NCBI RefSeq assembly: GCF_913062725.1 | Contig: NZ_CAJXWY010000046.1 | Coordinates: forward strand, 1-32,550 | Source of the DNA: an uncultured Thiohalocapsa sp. | Lineage (GTDB): Bacteria; Pseudomonadota; Gammaproteobacteria; Chromatiales; Chromatiaceae | Direction of reading: 5' to 3' | Length of the DNA: 32,550 nucleotides | Part shown: positions 16,259-25,111 of the stretch, piece by piece | Position numbering within the stretch: position 1 is the first letter of the stretch | How the letters are laid out: the number at the start of each line of letters is the position of its first letter | The notes under the pieces: generated by a model | Database searches by the model: none | Seen by the model: only the letters and a program-made list of their open reading frames with translations | What the model was told of the DNA's origin: nothing | Position numbers and translations under genes: made by a program

Positions 16259-19200
16259 CCACCCAACTCCTGCCCATCTGTGTGGACCGGCTCGCTCCCC
16301 ACCGGTCGGGTGACCCTCTCTTCGTTGCTCGCCGCCGCCTGCGCGGCGCGCTTCTCGGCCAGGGTCAGGTGATGGTCGTTGATGCGGTCGCCCTCCTTAC
16401 CACCATAGGTAGGGCCAAGGTGAAACCAGGGCGCGCTGGCCACATCCTTGCCGCGATCCTTCTTCCAGTGGATGTTGGGCTTGTCGCGCAGCACGCCGGC
16501 GCCCCGCCTGCCGACATCGCCGGCCAGCAGGAAGGGGCGGATGTTCAGGCGCACGCCGTCGTTCAGGTCCGGCGCCCAGCCGATAGGCTGTTGTTCAAGC
16601 GGCTTCCAGCGCACGAAGATGTCCAGCGGCGCCTCGCCCTCCAGGATGGCCTCCAGCTTGGCCTTGAGCCCCTCGGCGGCGGCCAGGCGATCATCGGCGC
16701 CGGCGCGGCCCTCGGCCACGGTCCGCTCCTGGGTGCGGATCCAGTCGCCCAGGTAGGTATAGATCAATCGCTCCAGGTTTTGGCGGTCGAGCTGATGGTA
16801 GTTGACCAGGGCCGCGAAGCCATCGCGCTGGCCGTCCCAGAGGTGCCAGATGAAGGGGCGCTGCTGGAAGCGCTTGCAGTGCTGGGCGAAGAACTTGTCG
16901 CGCAGCCAGGTCTCCAGCGGCCTGCCTGCGTGGTCAGCGCTTCTCAGCAACGCAGCCAGGGTGTCGGTGGACCAAGCCTCGCCATAGGCCTCGGCCAGCA
17001 GGTTGAGCAAGCGGTCGGCAGCCGCCGCCTCGCCGCGCACCGGCGGGATACAGAGAATGCCGTCATCGTCGGCATGCGGCAGCAGGGCCTCGCAGCGTTG
17101 AACCCAGGCGCGTTGTTCGCCGGCCAGTTCCATGTCGGGGTCCAGTTCGGCAGGCCAGCGGTAGCCCAGCAGTCGGGCCACGGCGACCTGCAGCACGCTA
17201 TCATCGGTGCGCAGCGGGCCCTTGGCGGTCCATTTGGCGTCTTCGTCCCAGATCACCGAGCCGCAGGGATGGCCGTGAAAGATCCACTGGGTGGGGTCGT
17301 CGGTGTAGGGCTTGGGCAGGCCGTTGGGGTAGCGTTCGGCGGCGACTTGGGTCCAGTGGTCGAGGTCGAAGGGGATCTTTACTAAATCTCCACGTACTTT
17401 CAGAGTTTGATTGATCTTTCTAACATTGATATTGAAACTTTCATCCGAGACGCAACTGAATACCGAATCTAGTAACCTTTTTTCCTTTACAACTATCACG
17501 ACCGCGTTTTCATCAAAAAAACTACCAAGATAAGAAGTGGCAGGCAATTCCCTCATTGCACTGATCAAGATTCCATGCCTACCCCAAGCATTCTTACCCC
17601 GAAGCCATGAACCTACTTGGTCTTCTCCAAGCTTCTCGACCACAAAATCAAATAACTGACTAGATCCGTCTTGCCAAAAAACCAAGCTATCGCAACCGCC
17701 ATAATGAAGAAACTCATCTACAGTGCCTTGCATCCATTCCCAACCTTCCACGCGAGCATTGAATTCCCAAACCTTCCTATAAAATCTAATGGAATCTCCA
17801 GTACAGAGGCCAAGATTGTGGTAGCAGCAATCATTAAGCAGTGCTATTTCTCCACCCATTTCCAAGCCTACCCGCGCATCCGGATTCCGCAACTGAGCCG
17901 CCTGCTCAACGCTCTTGATCTCCGTCGACAGCAATTGCGCAGCCTTGTCGGCGGCGGTGCGACATGCCGAGACATCCAGGCCGCGGATCATGCCGGCATC
18001 GGCCCTTGGCTCAGCCGCGTCCGGCGGGGGCAGCAGTGAGGCGGACTGCGCCGCCTGGGGCTGGCTTGGGGGTTGGGGGTTGCCGCGACTCAGGCAGAGC
18101 AGGATGGCCTTGACCACCTCGCCGCTGATGGTCTCGAAGGCGCCGGGCCCCAAGCGCGCGATCAGATGCCAGCGATCCCGGGTGAGCAGGCGCTCGCGGA
18201 ACTTGCGATAGCTGGTCAGGAACAGCCAGTTCTGCGGCAGCACCAGGCTGGTGGCGCCGCCCTCGACGCAGAGCCCGAGGCAGCGTTGCAGGAAGACCGT
18301 GGCCAGGTCGTTCTTGGCCGCCGGGTAGTGGCGCTCGCAGAAGGTGCGCAGCCGCTCGCGCTGCTTGCCCCGCGCCAGGTAGGGCACGTTGGTGATCACC
18401 CACTGATAGCGCCCATCCAGCAGGCTGGCGGCCCGCGCCAGGCCCTGTGCCACCACGGCGGCCTCCTGCCCCGCCAGCGCATCCCCGTCACTGCCGGCCG
18501 TTGGGTCGCCGGGCTCTTTGTCCAGGGCCGACGCCAGGGCCTCCGATAAGGCCTCCCAGCGCACCAACTTGGCCGCATCGCTGCTGCCCGGCTCCAGCAG
18601 ACTGCCCAGCACCGGAGCGTCCTGGAAGCTGTCGTGCAGCCAGTCCAGCGCGATGGCCAGGTTCTGCTTGCCAAGTCCGAGCTGCTTCCATTCCTCTTTG
18701 GCGGCACTGACCGAGAGCCCCGAGCAGGCCAGGTTCAGCGCCGGCAGCGGCCGATAGCCACCGGCATCGGGGTAGGTCCAGGCGCTCAGGGCCAGCGCGA
18801 AGGCGGCGAGTTCCACGCAGCGCTGATCCAGCTCCAGCCCGTGCAGGTTTTGGCGTAATACCGCGTCCACCGCCGCGTGCGCGGACAGGTCCTCAAGCGC
18901 CATGCGCATGGGCACCAGCATCAGCAGGGCCGCTACCAGGAAGTGCCCGGAGCCGCAGCAGGGGTCCAGGGTCTTGAGCTCACCCAGATGGTCGGGCCAG
19001 GCCTCGAAGGTGCCGGCCGCCGGTGTCCAGGTGCCATCCTCTTGCTGCACGAAGCGCAGAGAGTCCAGCGGCACACCGGGGATCGCCGCCTTGCGGCGCA
19101 GTTCCGCTTCGCTGCTGGCGTTTTGGAGGTCGGTACCGGTGAGTCGTCTTGCTGCCCACCAGGCGCCCAGGGCGTTGTCGAGTAGGAAGCTGACCATGTA

Positions 19201-19854
19201 GGGCTCGGTGAAGAGCTGGGTTACCGCGGGCAGTTCGCGCGCGCCGATCTTGACCTCGGCGTTATTGACCTCCTGTTTGCGCTTGCTTTGCCAGAACTGA
19301 TAGACCCAGCCGAGGCTGTCGCTGGCTTGGAAGTGCTCAGGTTCCAGGTCGGCGAGCAGGCGCTCCAGGGCGCGCTGGTGCTCGGGCGCCAGGCTGAGGG
19401 CCAGCGCTGGGCTGTCGGGGCGGAAGATCTGCGGCAGCATGCGCGCGGCATAGCGCCCGGCCAGCTCCCAGCCATTGGCGGCGCCTTCGTCGGGGGCGAG
19501 TTCCTGGCATTCGGCCAGGCTCAGGGCGACGCCATCGGGGTGCATCAGCAGGTTGTTCTCGGCCAGGAAGCGGGCGAACAGCATGCGGTGCCAGTGTTCG
19601 TAGGCGGTCTCTTCGATTAGCGCGATGCAATCCTGACGACCGTCCGGATGGCGGCGGTCGCCAAGCTGGCGGCCATGGGCGCGCAGCCGCCTGCGTAGCG
19701 CCCGCTGTTCCTCGCTGGCGCCACGGGGGGCCTCGGCCTCGCCTACGCCCAGATAATCGAGCGCAGCACGGGCGCCGGTCTCGGCGGTATCACGCGCGGC
19801 GACGACGGCGGTTTCCAGTTGTCTGCGCAGGGGTTTGGCGAGGGGCTGCATCAT
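16255..19854 (-). CDS. pglX: BREX adenine-specific DNA methyltransferase PglX
   Basis: 1199 residues, normal PglX size. Visible motifs: helical N-terminus, QLFTEPYMVSFLLDNALGAW near 215-235, SAM-binding motif I LDPCCGSGHFL near 296, and catalytic motif IV read as ITNVPYLARGK near 487 (NVPY rather than the common NPPY). A target-recognition region of markedly low GC content spans about residues 650-825. PglX methylates one adenine of the BREX recognition sequence on host DNA to mark self. Two ATGs (19854, 19851) follow GGAG; the first is used here. Gap to the Fic gene is 30 bases. A four-base overlap with the AAA ATPase follows. The target sequence cannot be predicted from the protein. Confidence 0.93.
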   Translation of the reverse strand: MMQPLAKPLRRQLETAVVAARDTAETGARAALDYLGVGEAEAPRGASEEQRALRRRLRAHGRQLGDRRHPDGRQDCIALIEETAYEHWHRMLFARFLAENNLLMHPDGVALSLAECQELAPDEGAANGWELAGRYAARMLPQIFRPDSPALALSLAPEHQRALERLLADLEPEHFQASDSLGWVYQFWQSKRKQEVNNAEVKIGARELPAVTQLFTEPYMVSFLLDNALGAWWAARRLTGTDLQNASSEAELRRKAAIPGVPLDSLRFVQQEDGTWTPAAGTFEAWPDHLGELKTLDPCCGSGHFLVAALLMLVPMRMALEDLSAHAAVDAVLRQNLHGLELDQRCVELAAFALALSAWTYPDAGGYRPLPALNLACSGLSVSAAKEEWKQLGLGKQNLAIALDWLHDSFQDAPVLGSLLEPGSSDAAKLVRWEALSEALASALDKEPGDPTAGSDGDALAGQEAAVVAQGLARAASLLDGRYQWVITNVPYLARGKQRERLRTFCERHYPAAKNDLATVFLQRCLGLCVEGGATSLVLPQNWLFLTSYRKFRERLLTRDRWHLIARLGPGAFETISGEVVKAILLCLSRGNPQPPSQPQAAQSASLLPPPDAAEPRADAGMIRGLDVSACRTAADKAAQLLSTEIKSVEQAAQLRNPDARVGLEMGGEIALLNDCCYHNLGLCTGDSIRFYRKVWEFNARVEGWEWMQGTVDEFLHYGGCDSLVFWQDGSSQLFDFVVEKLGEDQVGSWLRGKNAWGRHGILISAMRELPATSYLGSFFDENAVVIVVKEKRLLDSVFSCVSDESFNINVRKINQTLKVRGDLVKIPFDLDHWTQVAAERYPNGLPKPYTDDPTQWIFHGHPCGSVIWDEDAKWTAKGPLRTDDSVLQVAVARLLGYRWPAELDPDMELAGEQRAWVQRCEALLPHADDDGILCIPPVRGEAAAADRLLNLLAEAYGEAWSTDTLAALLRSADHAGRPLETWLRDKFFAQHCKRFQQRPFIWHLWDGQRDGFAALVNYHQLDRQNLERLIYTYLGDWIRTQERTVAEGRAGADDRLAAAEGLKAKLEAILEGEAPLDIFVRWKPLEQQPIGWAPDLNDGVRLNIRPFLLAGDVGRRGAGVLRDKPNIHWKKDRGKDVASAPWFHLGPTYGGKEGDRINDHHLTLAEKRAAQAAASNEERVTRPVGSEPVHTDGQELGG
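17380..17900. other. Low-GC patch in pglX covering the target-recognition region
   Basis: Hand count of 17401-17520 gives 42 G or C in 120 bases (35%), against 41 of 60 (68%) at 18541-18600 in the same gene. The patch encodes about residues 650-825, C-terminal to the catalytic motifs, where PglX-type methyltransferases recognise DNA. The reading frame stays open throughout. The simplest reading is replacement of the specificity region by recombination with a lower-GC donor. Confidence 0.75.
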
Positions 19855-19884
19855 CTGGCTCCGGTCGTCAGGAAATTTGGGTCT

Positions 19885-21471
19885 TCATCGGCGGCTGCTT
19901 GCATCGACATCGCGATGGGATCCTGTCTCGCTGCGCTGGGCCTGCTTGGTCTTAGAGCCCTTGATCAGGCTCAACAGCAAATCTGCCAGTGGAACGATGT
20001 CTTGCTCCACGCTCGCCTGTTCTAACGCGCCCATGTAGGCATGACGCTGCTCCACCGGCACGACGGTCCAGGGATAGCCACCGGAGGCCAACATCAGATT
20101 CATCAGGAAGCGCCCCATACGTCCGTTTCCATCCATGTAGGGATGAATGTAGACGAACAGGAAATGGCCGAGCACGGCGCGGACGGCGGGATGGTCTTCC
20201 TGCGTCAGGCAGTCAAACAGCGCGGGCATCATGTCGCGCACCGCCTCGCGCGGCGGCGGCACATGCATGGATTGTCGGATGTAGACCTGGGCGTTGCGGT
20301 AGCCGGCCAGATCCGTCGGGCGGAGTAAACCCGCGGTGATCCCGGGCGCGAAAAGTTCGCGATACCAGAGGCGGTGATCCTGTTCTGCCACCCTCCCGGC
20401 CGTCTCGCCGGCTAGCACCCGTTCCAGACTGCCGTGCAGGGCCTGAAAGGCCTGCCAGTAGCCGCGAGCAGCCAAGGCATCACGCTGCGCGCGATCATCC
20501 GCATCGGTCTGCGGGTTCCAGTCGCCGCGCCGGACCCGCTCGATCAGATCAGCGCTGACCCGATAGCCCTCGATGGACAGGGAATGGTAGGCGTCGGTGA
20601 CATAGAGGTCGTCCACCTCGGCCAGATAGCCCGTGGCGCTCGTCGGCAAGCCCGGAGGATCAGGAAAACGCGCCATGACCGGCTGGCGCATCTGCTGCCA
20701 CATCAGGCGCAGTCGATGGACGTCGGGTGAAACGGGCTGGGGCGTCAGCACCGCAGGGGTTGGTGTCTCGAAGGGGTCTTGCACGCGAACCTGATAACCG
20801 GCGGTGCGCAGCGTGCTCAGGATCTCCTCGGCCATCTCCGTTCGACCCATGTTTCGCAAGGCGCCGATCAGGCGCCCAGCGATGCTGGTATGTCCGCCTT
20901 CCAGCAGCGGATGCAGCAACTCTGATGGATCTTGCAGCATGGCCAGGGCCGCCTGTGCATCGATGGGATGCTGGCGATACAGGCCGGGACCGCTGAAGAC
21001 CAACGCCGCAGCCAGACTGTAGAGCCGCAACCCTGCGCGCTCGATGCGTTCCGATGGCTTGGGCAAACTGCTCCGGACATCGAGCAGTGCGGTTGCGTGG
21101 GGCAGTTGGGTCAGTTTGTTACCGCCCTTGTCGGTCCGTACCAGCAGTTGACGCGGAACGGTGCGATTTCCGGCATGGAGTCGAACGGACTGCTCGGGGG
21201 ACAGGCACCAGGCATCACCGAAGCGCGCGTTCAAATAGGCGGCGCAAAAGTCCCAGTAGGAGGCATACCAGGCCGTGCTTGACCCAGCGGGCTCATCTGG
21301 TCGCGCCGGGATGTACCACCCCTTGATGACCTCTTGCAGAAAACCACCCCGGAGCAGGCGCTCACGATGCGGACGCGAGAGATCTGCGGAACGCACCGCG
21401 ATGGTCCCCGTGCGCTGGAGGGCCTCCAGCGCCTGGAGTGATTCTGCAAGTTTTTCAGATAGGTGCGCCAT
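19885..21471 (-). CDS. Fic-domain protein with AbiEi-like N-terminal domain, inside BREX operon
   Basis: 528 residues from the ATG at 21471; a TTG five codons upstream (21486) is possible, and neither has a clear ribosome binding site. The first ~200 residues (VRSADLSRPHRERLLRGGFL, then GWYIPARP) look like the winged-helix plus YhfG/AbiEi-type antitoxin fold found in type IV antitoxins. The C-terminal half holds a complete Fic motif HPYMDGNGRMGR (about 443-454), with the catalytic histidine and the ATP-anchoring GNGR. The sequence SLSIEG (about 297-302) fits the [S/T]xxxE[G/N] inhibitory helix placed N-terminal to Fic (class II). Fic enzymes transfer AMP to hydroxyl side chains. An autoinhibited Fic fused to a DNA-binding antitoxin-like domain suggests a regulator or abortive-infection effector for the island. 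It has its own promoter/operator upstream. Confidence 0.87.
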   Translation of the reverse strand: MAHLSEKLAESLQALEALQRTGTIAVRSADLSRPHRERLLRGGFLQEVIKGWYIPARPDEPAGSSTAWYASYWDFCAAYLNARFGDAWCLSPEQSVRLHAGNRTVPRQLLVRTDKGGNKLTQLPHATALLDVRSSLPKPSERIERAGLRLYSLAAALVFSGPGLYRQHPIDAQAALAMLQDPSELLHPLLEGGHTSIAGRLIGALRNMGRTEMAEEILSTLRTAGYQVRVQDPFETPTPAVLTPQPVSPDVHRLRLMWQQMRQPVMARFPDPPGLPTSATGYLAEVDDLYVTDAYHSLSIEGYRVSADLIERVRRGDWNPQTDADDRAQRDALAARGYWQAFQALHGSLERVLAGETAGRVAEQDHRLWYRELFAPGITAGLLRPTDLAGYRNAQVYIRQSMHVPPPREAVRDMMPALFDCLTQEDHPAVRAVLGHFLFVYIHPYMDGNGRMGRFLMNLMLASGGYPWTVVPVEQRHAYMGALEQASVEQDIVPLADLLLSLIKGSKTKQAQRSETGSHRDVDASSRR

Positions 21472-21522
21472 GCGGTTGTCTGGCAAAGCAGCGGCTGGAT
21501 GCTGCGAGTAATGGACCTTAAT

Positions 21523-21552
21523 AGTGTAGGATTTTTAGGTTTTCGTGTTGCA
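21523..21552 (-). promoter_or_regulatory. Candidate promoter of the Fic gene
   Basis: On the minus strand TACACT (21528-21523) is a good -10 element, with TGCAAC (21552-21547) as a weak -35 at 18-base spacing. Transcription would start near 21515, about 45 bases before the ATG at 21471. The region is AT-rich compared with the flanking genes. This would allow expression of Fic and the downstream genes independently of brxA-brxC. Confidence 0.5.
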
Positions 21553-21572
21553 GTATTTTTAGGTTTTCGTGT
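21531..21572. repeat. Two perfect 18-bp direct repeats, likely operator
   Basis: ATTTTTAGGTTTTCGTGT occurs at 21531-21548 and 21555-21572, a 24-base period. One copy fills the spacer between the proposed -35 and -10 of the Fic promoter; the other lies directly upstream of the -35. This geometry is typical of a repressor operator, and the winged-helix N-terminus of the Fic protein itself is the natural candidate binder. Confidence 0.7.
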
Positions 21573-21574
21573 CG

Positions 21575-21594
21575 ACTCGGGTCCTCAACCCGGG
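21575..21594. terminator. Weak hairpin after brxC
   Basis: ACTCGGGTCCTCAACCCGGG forms a 7-bp stem (CTCGGGT with ACCCGGG, one G-T pair) around a 5-base loop immediately after the brxC stop. No T-run follows on either strand, so it is at most a partial attenuator or an mRNA-stabilising end between brxC and the Fic gene. Confidence 0.3.
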
Positions 21595-24500
21595 CTAAAT
21601 CACGACCGGGCCGTCCTTGAGCTTGGCGCGGATGCGGGTTTCGGCCTCCGCCAGCCAGTCGGCCAGGGCCTGTTCGTCGTCCAGGGTGCGGCGCGGCAGG
21701 TCGACGCGCTGCACCTTGGGTTGCAACAGCCGGGCGGCCTCCAGGCGGGCCTGCTCGAAACGGCCGGTCAGGGCCTGTTCGCGGTCGGACCATTGTGACA
21801 GCGAGCACTGCTCCAGGGCGTCGAGGATGTCTTCAGCGGTGGCGACATTCACGGCTGGCGCGGCGACCAGGCCTTGGTTGCGCAGGATCTCGGCCTGTTG
21901 GGCATCATCCAACTGCTGCCAGTTGTCATCCTCGGCCAGCGACTGCTCTTCTTGGGTCAGCGTCTCGGCATAGCGCTCGACGTGGCTGTTGAGGCTGGTG
22001 CGCAGCAGATCCAGGCTGTTGCCGAGCAGCGCCTGCACCGGATCATGGGCGGCAAGCAGAGCGCGCTGCTGGCGAATCTCCTCGGCCTCGGCCTGCAAGG
22101 TCTGCCAGGGGCCGAGCGCCTTGGCGTGATCGAGCAGATACTGGAGCTGGAGCCAGTCGGGCCAGTGTTGCGCGATGGCCTCGGCGGTGGCCTGCCAGTC
22201 CTCGATGTGCGCCATCAGCGCGGCGCGCTGGCTGAAGAGCTCCGCCAGCAGGCTGTTGCCGCTGAGGGCCTCCAACGCATCCAACAGTTGGCCATCCGGG
22301 CGTTCGGGCTTGGGCGCCTCGCCACCGGCCTGGTCCGCCAGATCACGCAGCCTTTGTAACAGGGCCGGGGCCTTGTCCAGCTCCTGCCCAGGTTGACAGC
22401 CGACGTCGGCGGCCTGAAAGAGCTTGCGGATCTGGATCTTCTGCACCGGGCTGACGGTGACCGTCTCGGGGACGAACTGGCATTGGGTGAGTTGGCGGCG
22501 TTCCAGCCCCTTGGCATCGACCGACTTGCCCTGGTTGTTCTTGGCGCGCACATGGCCGCTGGCGAGCAGGGCGTAGAGGGCGCCATCGACGGCATCCTGC
22601 GACCAGCCATAGGACGGGCCCATGAAATGCTCCCGGACCTCGCTCCCCTGCTTGCCGGCGCCCAAATGCTTGAGCAGCGTGCTGGTCACCGGATGCTGAT
22701 CGGTCTCACTGGTATGACCCATCACCTGCAGTGGCTGGGTCTCGCCCTTGCGTGCGCGATCGAGCGCCTTGTCCCAGCCAGCTTGATCGGCGATATCGAA
22801 GTCGCGATACAGGCGCACCACCGAGGCCGCGCCCGCATGCTGGAGCTTCTCCGTCAGATCCTTGCCATCGATAGCCTGTCCACCGGCCTGGTAGACACAG
22901 GCACCAGCGATGACCTCCTTGATGATCGCGGCGATGCGCTTGGCGGCGTCGTTGCGCCGGGTCTCCATGGCCGAGCGGGCATCCTGGCCTTCGGTGGTAC
23001 CCGGCACACCACGGGTGTCCAGGGTGCTCTGGGCGGCGCCATGCTCGATCAGGGCGCTGCGCAGTTCGTTGCGGCTTTGCGCGGGCAGGAAAACAAAGAT
23101 CGAGGGGCTGTTGGGACCGGCGTTGCGCGCATCCCCCACCACCTCGGCGTCGCTGCTGCTCCAGCCATCGCGGAACCAGGCATAGATGCGTTTTGCCGCG
23201 TCATTCGGCAGGCTGTCGTCGAAACAGGCCGTGACCGTGCGCACCACCTGGCCTTGGCCCTGGGTCAGATGGACCCGCTTCAGCGCCTCCTGGCAGGCGG
23301 TCTTGAGGGCGTCGATGCGCTTCATGTCCAGGCGCGTGGTGTTGGCCGACAGGGTGCTGCGGTTTTTCAGGAACTCATCGTTCCAGGCGCTGCTCTCGGC
23401 GGTCTGCAGGCGATATTCGGTGCCCGAGGCACCGGCGATGGCCATCACCAGGCGGTCCTGGTTCAGCAAGGCCTCCAGGGCCTGGGGGACCGCCTTGCGC
23501 AGGGCGCTGGAGTCCCCGTCGAGATCCGACACCAGCAGATCGGCGAGGCTATCCTCCGTGGCGCGCAGACCAATATCCGCCGCCGGCTCGGTTGGCAGCT
23601 TGCCGATCAGGTAGATCAGCTTCATCAGGCTGGCCTTGAGCAGATCCTCATCCGTCCCGTTGGCAAGGCGACGGATGCGGTCATCGACCTCGCGTGAGAG
23701 CAGCCCGTTCTGCAGCAGGTCGGCGCTGAGCTGGTCGTAGATGAAGTCGCCGGACACGATGCCGCCCAGCGGCTGCATGGCCGTGGCGCTGGCGGCCTCG
23801 TGGGCGATGCGCAACTGGCTGCGCAGTTGCGAGGTGTTGCCGGACTCATCGAGCCTGTGCAGGACCTTTTCCCAAAACCGACGGCGCACCGGCAGCAGCG
23901 GGTAATCCGCCACCATGAGCGCCTCGTCTTCGGTGGTGTGCTCCAGCTTGGTGCCACGCAGGTGCCGGGAGATCTCGCCGAGATGGTCCGTCAGCAGGCG
24001 CTGGATCTCGGGGACGGCGCGCTGCTTTTTCTGCAGGATGATCTTGCGGATGACGTCCTCGACATCGGTGTCTGAGAGCTGCACCGGGACCGTGAATCGC
24101 CCCTTGATCTTCTGCAGCGAGGCGGTGCCGGACATGGCGGTCTGGCCAGTGCCGATGAACAGCAGACGGCCACCGAAGTGCTTGGCGCAGGACTCGACCA
24201 CCTCCTGGATGCTGTAGGCGCGATCGCCGCTTTGACCGATGAACTGCTGCACCTCGTCGAGGATGATCAGGGTCAGCGGAAATTTACCGTCGCGGCTCAG
24301 CGCCTCCTTGATGGCACGGATCATCTCGTCGTTGGAGACGTCCTGTACCTCGGGATACTGGGCGATCAGCCGGTCGCCGACGGTGGAGGCATCCGGCGCC
24401 CGACCCGGCTTGGCCGCGTGGATGGCGGCGTGCAGTTCGTCGGAGACGAACAGATCGGGCAGTTCGGTGGCCAGGTCCGTGCCGCTTTGCGCCAGCGATT

Positions 24501-25053
24501 GCTGCACGCTGTCCAGGATGCCTTCGCGCTTGAGCCACATCACCAGCCGCGCCTGGTTGTACTTTTCGGGCAGGCCGGCGGACTTGAAGACGATGCCGAG
24601 CAGGGCAAGCCGGGCATTGCCGCCGGCGCCCGACCCCAGCTTGCCGGAGGCGGCATGCAGGCCACCGTATTGCTTGGCGTGCGTGCTGAGTTCGCGCAGC
24701 AGATCCTGGATGTCGGTGGGCAGGTCCGCCAGACCGCGCGGCGTGGCGCCATCGGGCATGGGTTCATTGACCCAGAAGGCGCGCAGCATCTTGGTCAGGT
24801 GCGTCTTGCCGCTGCCGTAGAAGCCACTGACCCAGACGCTGGGTTGCTCGGGAGCCTGCCCCAGCTTGGACAGGTAGGTTTCCAGGATCTTTCTCAGGCC
24901 CTTTTCATACTCACCGTCGCAAACGAAGGTCTCGAGCTCGTAGCGTAGGGTCACCATGGCCGACTCTGAGCGGTCCTCAGTGACCTCGGCGACACCCTCG
25001 TTGAGCAACGGGTTGGCGAGGGGGTCCTTGACGTAGATGTCCTGATTGATCAT
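21595..25053 (-). CDS. brxC: BREX P-loop protein BrxC
   Basis: 1152 residues, matching the usual BrxC/PglY length. The start MINQDIYVKDPLANPLLNEG is typical, and Walker A GFYGSGKTHLTKML lies at 77-90. Walker B LIILDEVQQFIG lies near 257-268. The rest is a large helical region with DUF6079-like features and a glutamine-rich coiled-coil C-terminus. BrxC is a large ATPase essential to BREX defence, probably acting with PglX and BrxB. AAGGA lies seven bases before the ATG. There is a 58-base gap from brxB and a 123-base gap to the Fic ATG that contains a promoter and repeats. Confidence 0.95.
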   Translation of the reverse strand: MINQDIYVKDPLANPLLNEGVAEVTEDRSESAMVTLRYELETFVCDGEYEKGLRKILETYLSKLGQAPEQPSVWVSGFYGSGKTHLTKMLRAFWVNEPMPDGATPRGLADLPTDIQDLLRELSTHAKQYGGLHAASGKLGSGAGGNARLALLGIVFKSAGLPEKYNQARLVMWLKREGILDSVQQSLAQSGTDLATELPDLFVSDELHAAIHAAKPGRAPDASTVGDRLIAQYPEVQDVSNDEMIRAIKEALSRDGKFPLTLIILDEVQQFIGQSGDRAYSIQEVVESCAKHFGGRLLFIGTGQTAMSGTASLQKIKGRFTVPVQLSDTDVEDVIRKIILQKKQRAVPEIQRLLTDHLGEISRHLRGTKLEHTTEDEALMVADYPLLPVRRRFWEKVLHRLDESGNTSQLRSQLRIAHEAASATAMQPLGGIVSGDFIYDQLSADLLQNGLLSREVDDRIRRLANGTDEDLLKASLMKLIYLIGKLPTEPAADIGLRATEDSLADLLVSDLDGDSSALRKAVPQALEALLNQDRLVMAIAGASGTEYRLQTAESSAWNDEFLKNRSTLSANTTRLDMKRIDALKTACQEALKRVHLTQGQGQVVRTVTACFDDSLPNDAAKRIYAWFRDGWSSSDAEVVGDARNAGPNSPSIFVFLPAQSRNELRSALIEHGAAQSTLDTRGVPGTTEGQDARSAMETRRNDAAKRIAAIIKEVIAGACVYQAGGQAIDGKDLTEKLQHAGAASVVRLYRDFDIADQAGWDKALDRARKGETQPLQVMGHTSETDQHPVTSTLLKHLGAGKQGSEVREHFMGPSYGWSQDAVDGALYALLASGHVRAKNNQGKSVDAKGLERRQLTQCQFVPETVTVSPVQKIQIRKLFQAADVGCQPGQELDKAPALLQRLRDLADQAGGEAPKPERPDGQLLDALEALSGNSLLAELFSQRAALMAHIEDWQATAEAIAQHWPDWLQLQYLLDHAKALGPWQTLQAEAEEIRQQRALLAAHDPVQALLGNSLDLLRTSLNSHVERYAETLTQEEQSLAEDDNWQQLDDAQQAEILRNQGLVAAPAVNVATAEDILDALEQCSLSQWSDREQALTGRFEQARLEAARLLQPKVQRVDLPRRTLDDEQALADWLAEAETRIRAKLKDGPVVI

Positions 25054-25111
25054 GGGCTTGTCCTTGTGTTGCCGGTTGTCGTTGCGGTTCCGTGGATGTC
25101 AGCTGCCGGTG

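Noticed and set aside
15278..16372. A 364-codon plus-strand frame antisense to the AAA ATPase
   Set aside because: No motif, and it crosses the pglX/ATPase junction; Walker motifs are on the minus strand.
21531..21572. Two direct repeats as a CRISPR array
   Set aside because: Only two 18-base units with a 6-base gap, no spacers of proper length and no cas genes; an operator is the better reading.
22393..23697. A 434-codon plus-strand frame inside brxC
   Set aside because: Shadow of brxC with repetitive Gly/Leu/His composition and no start signal.
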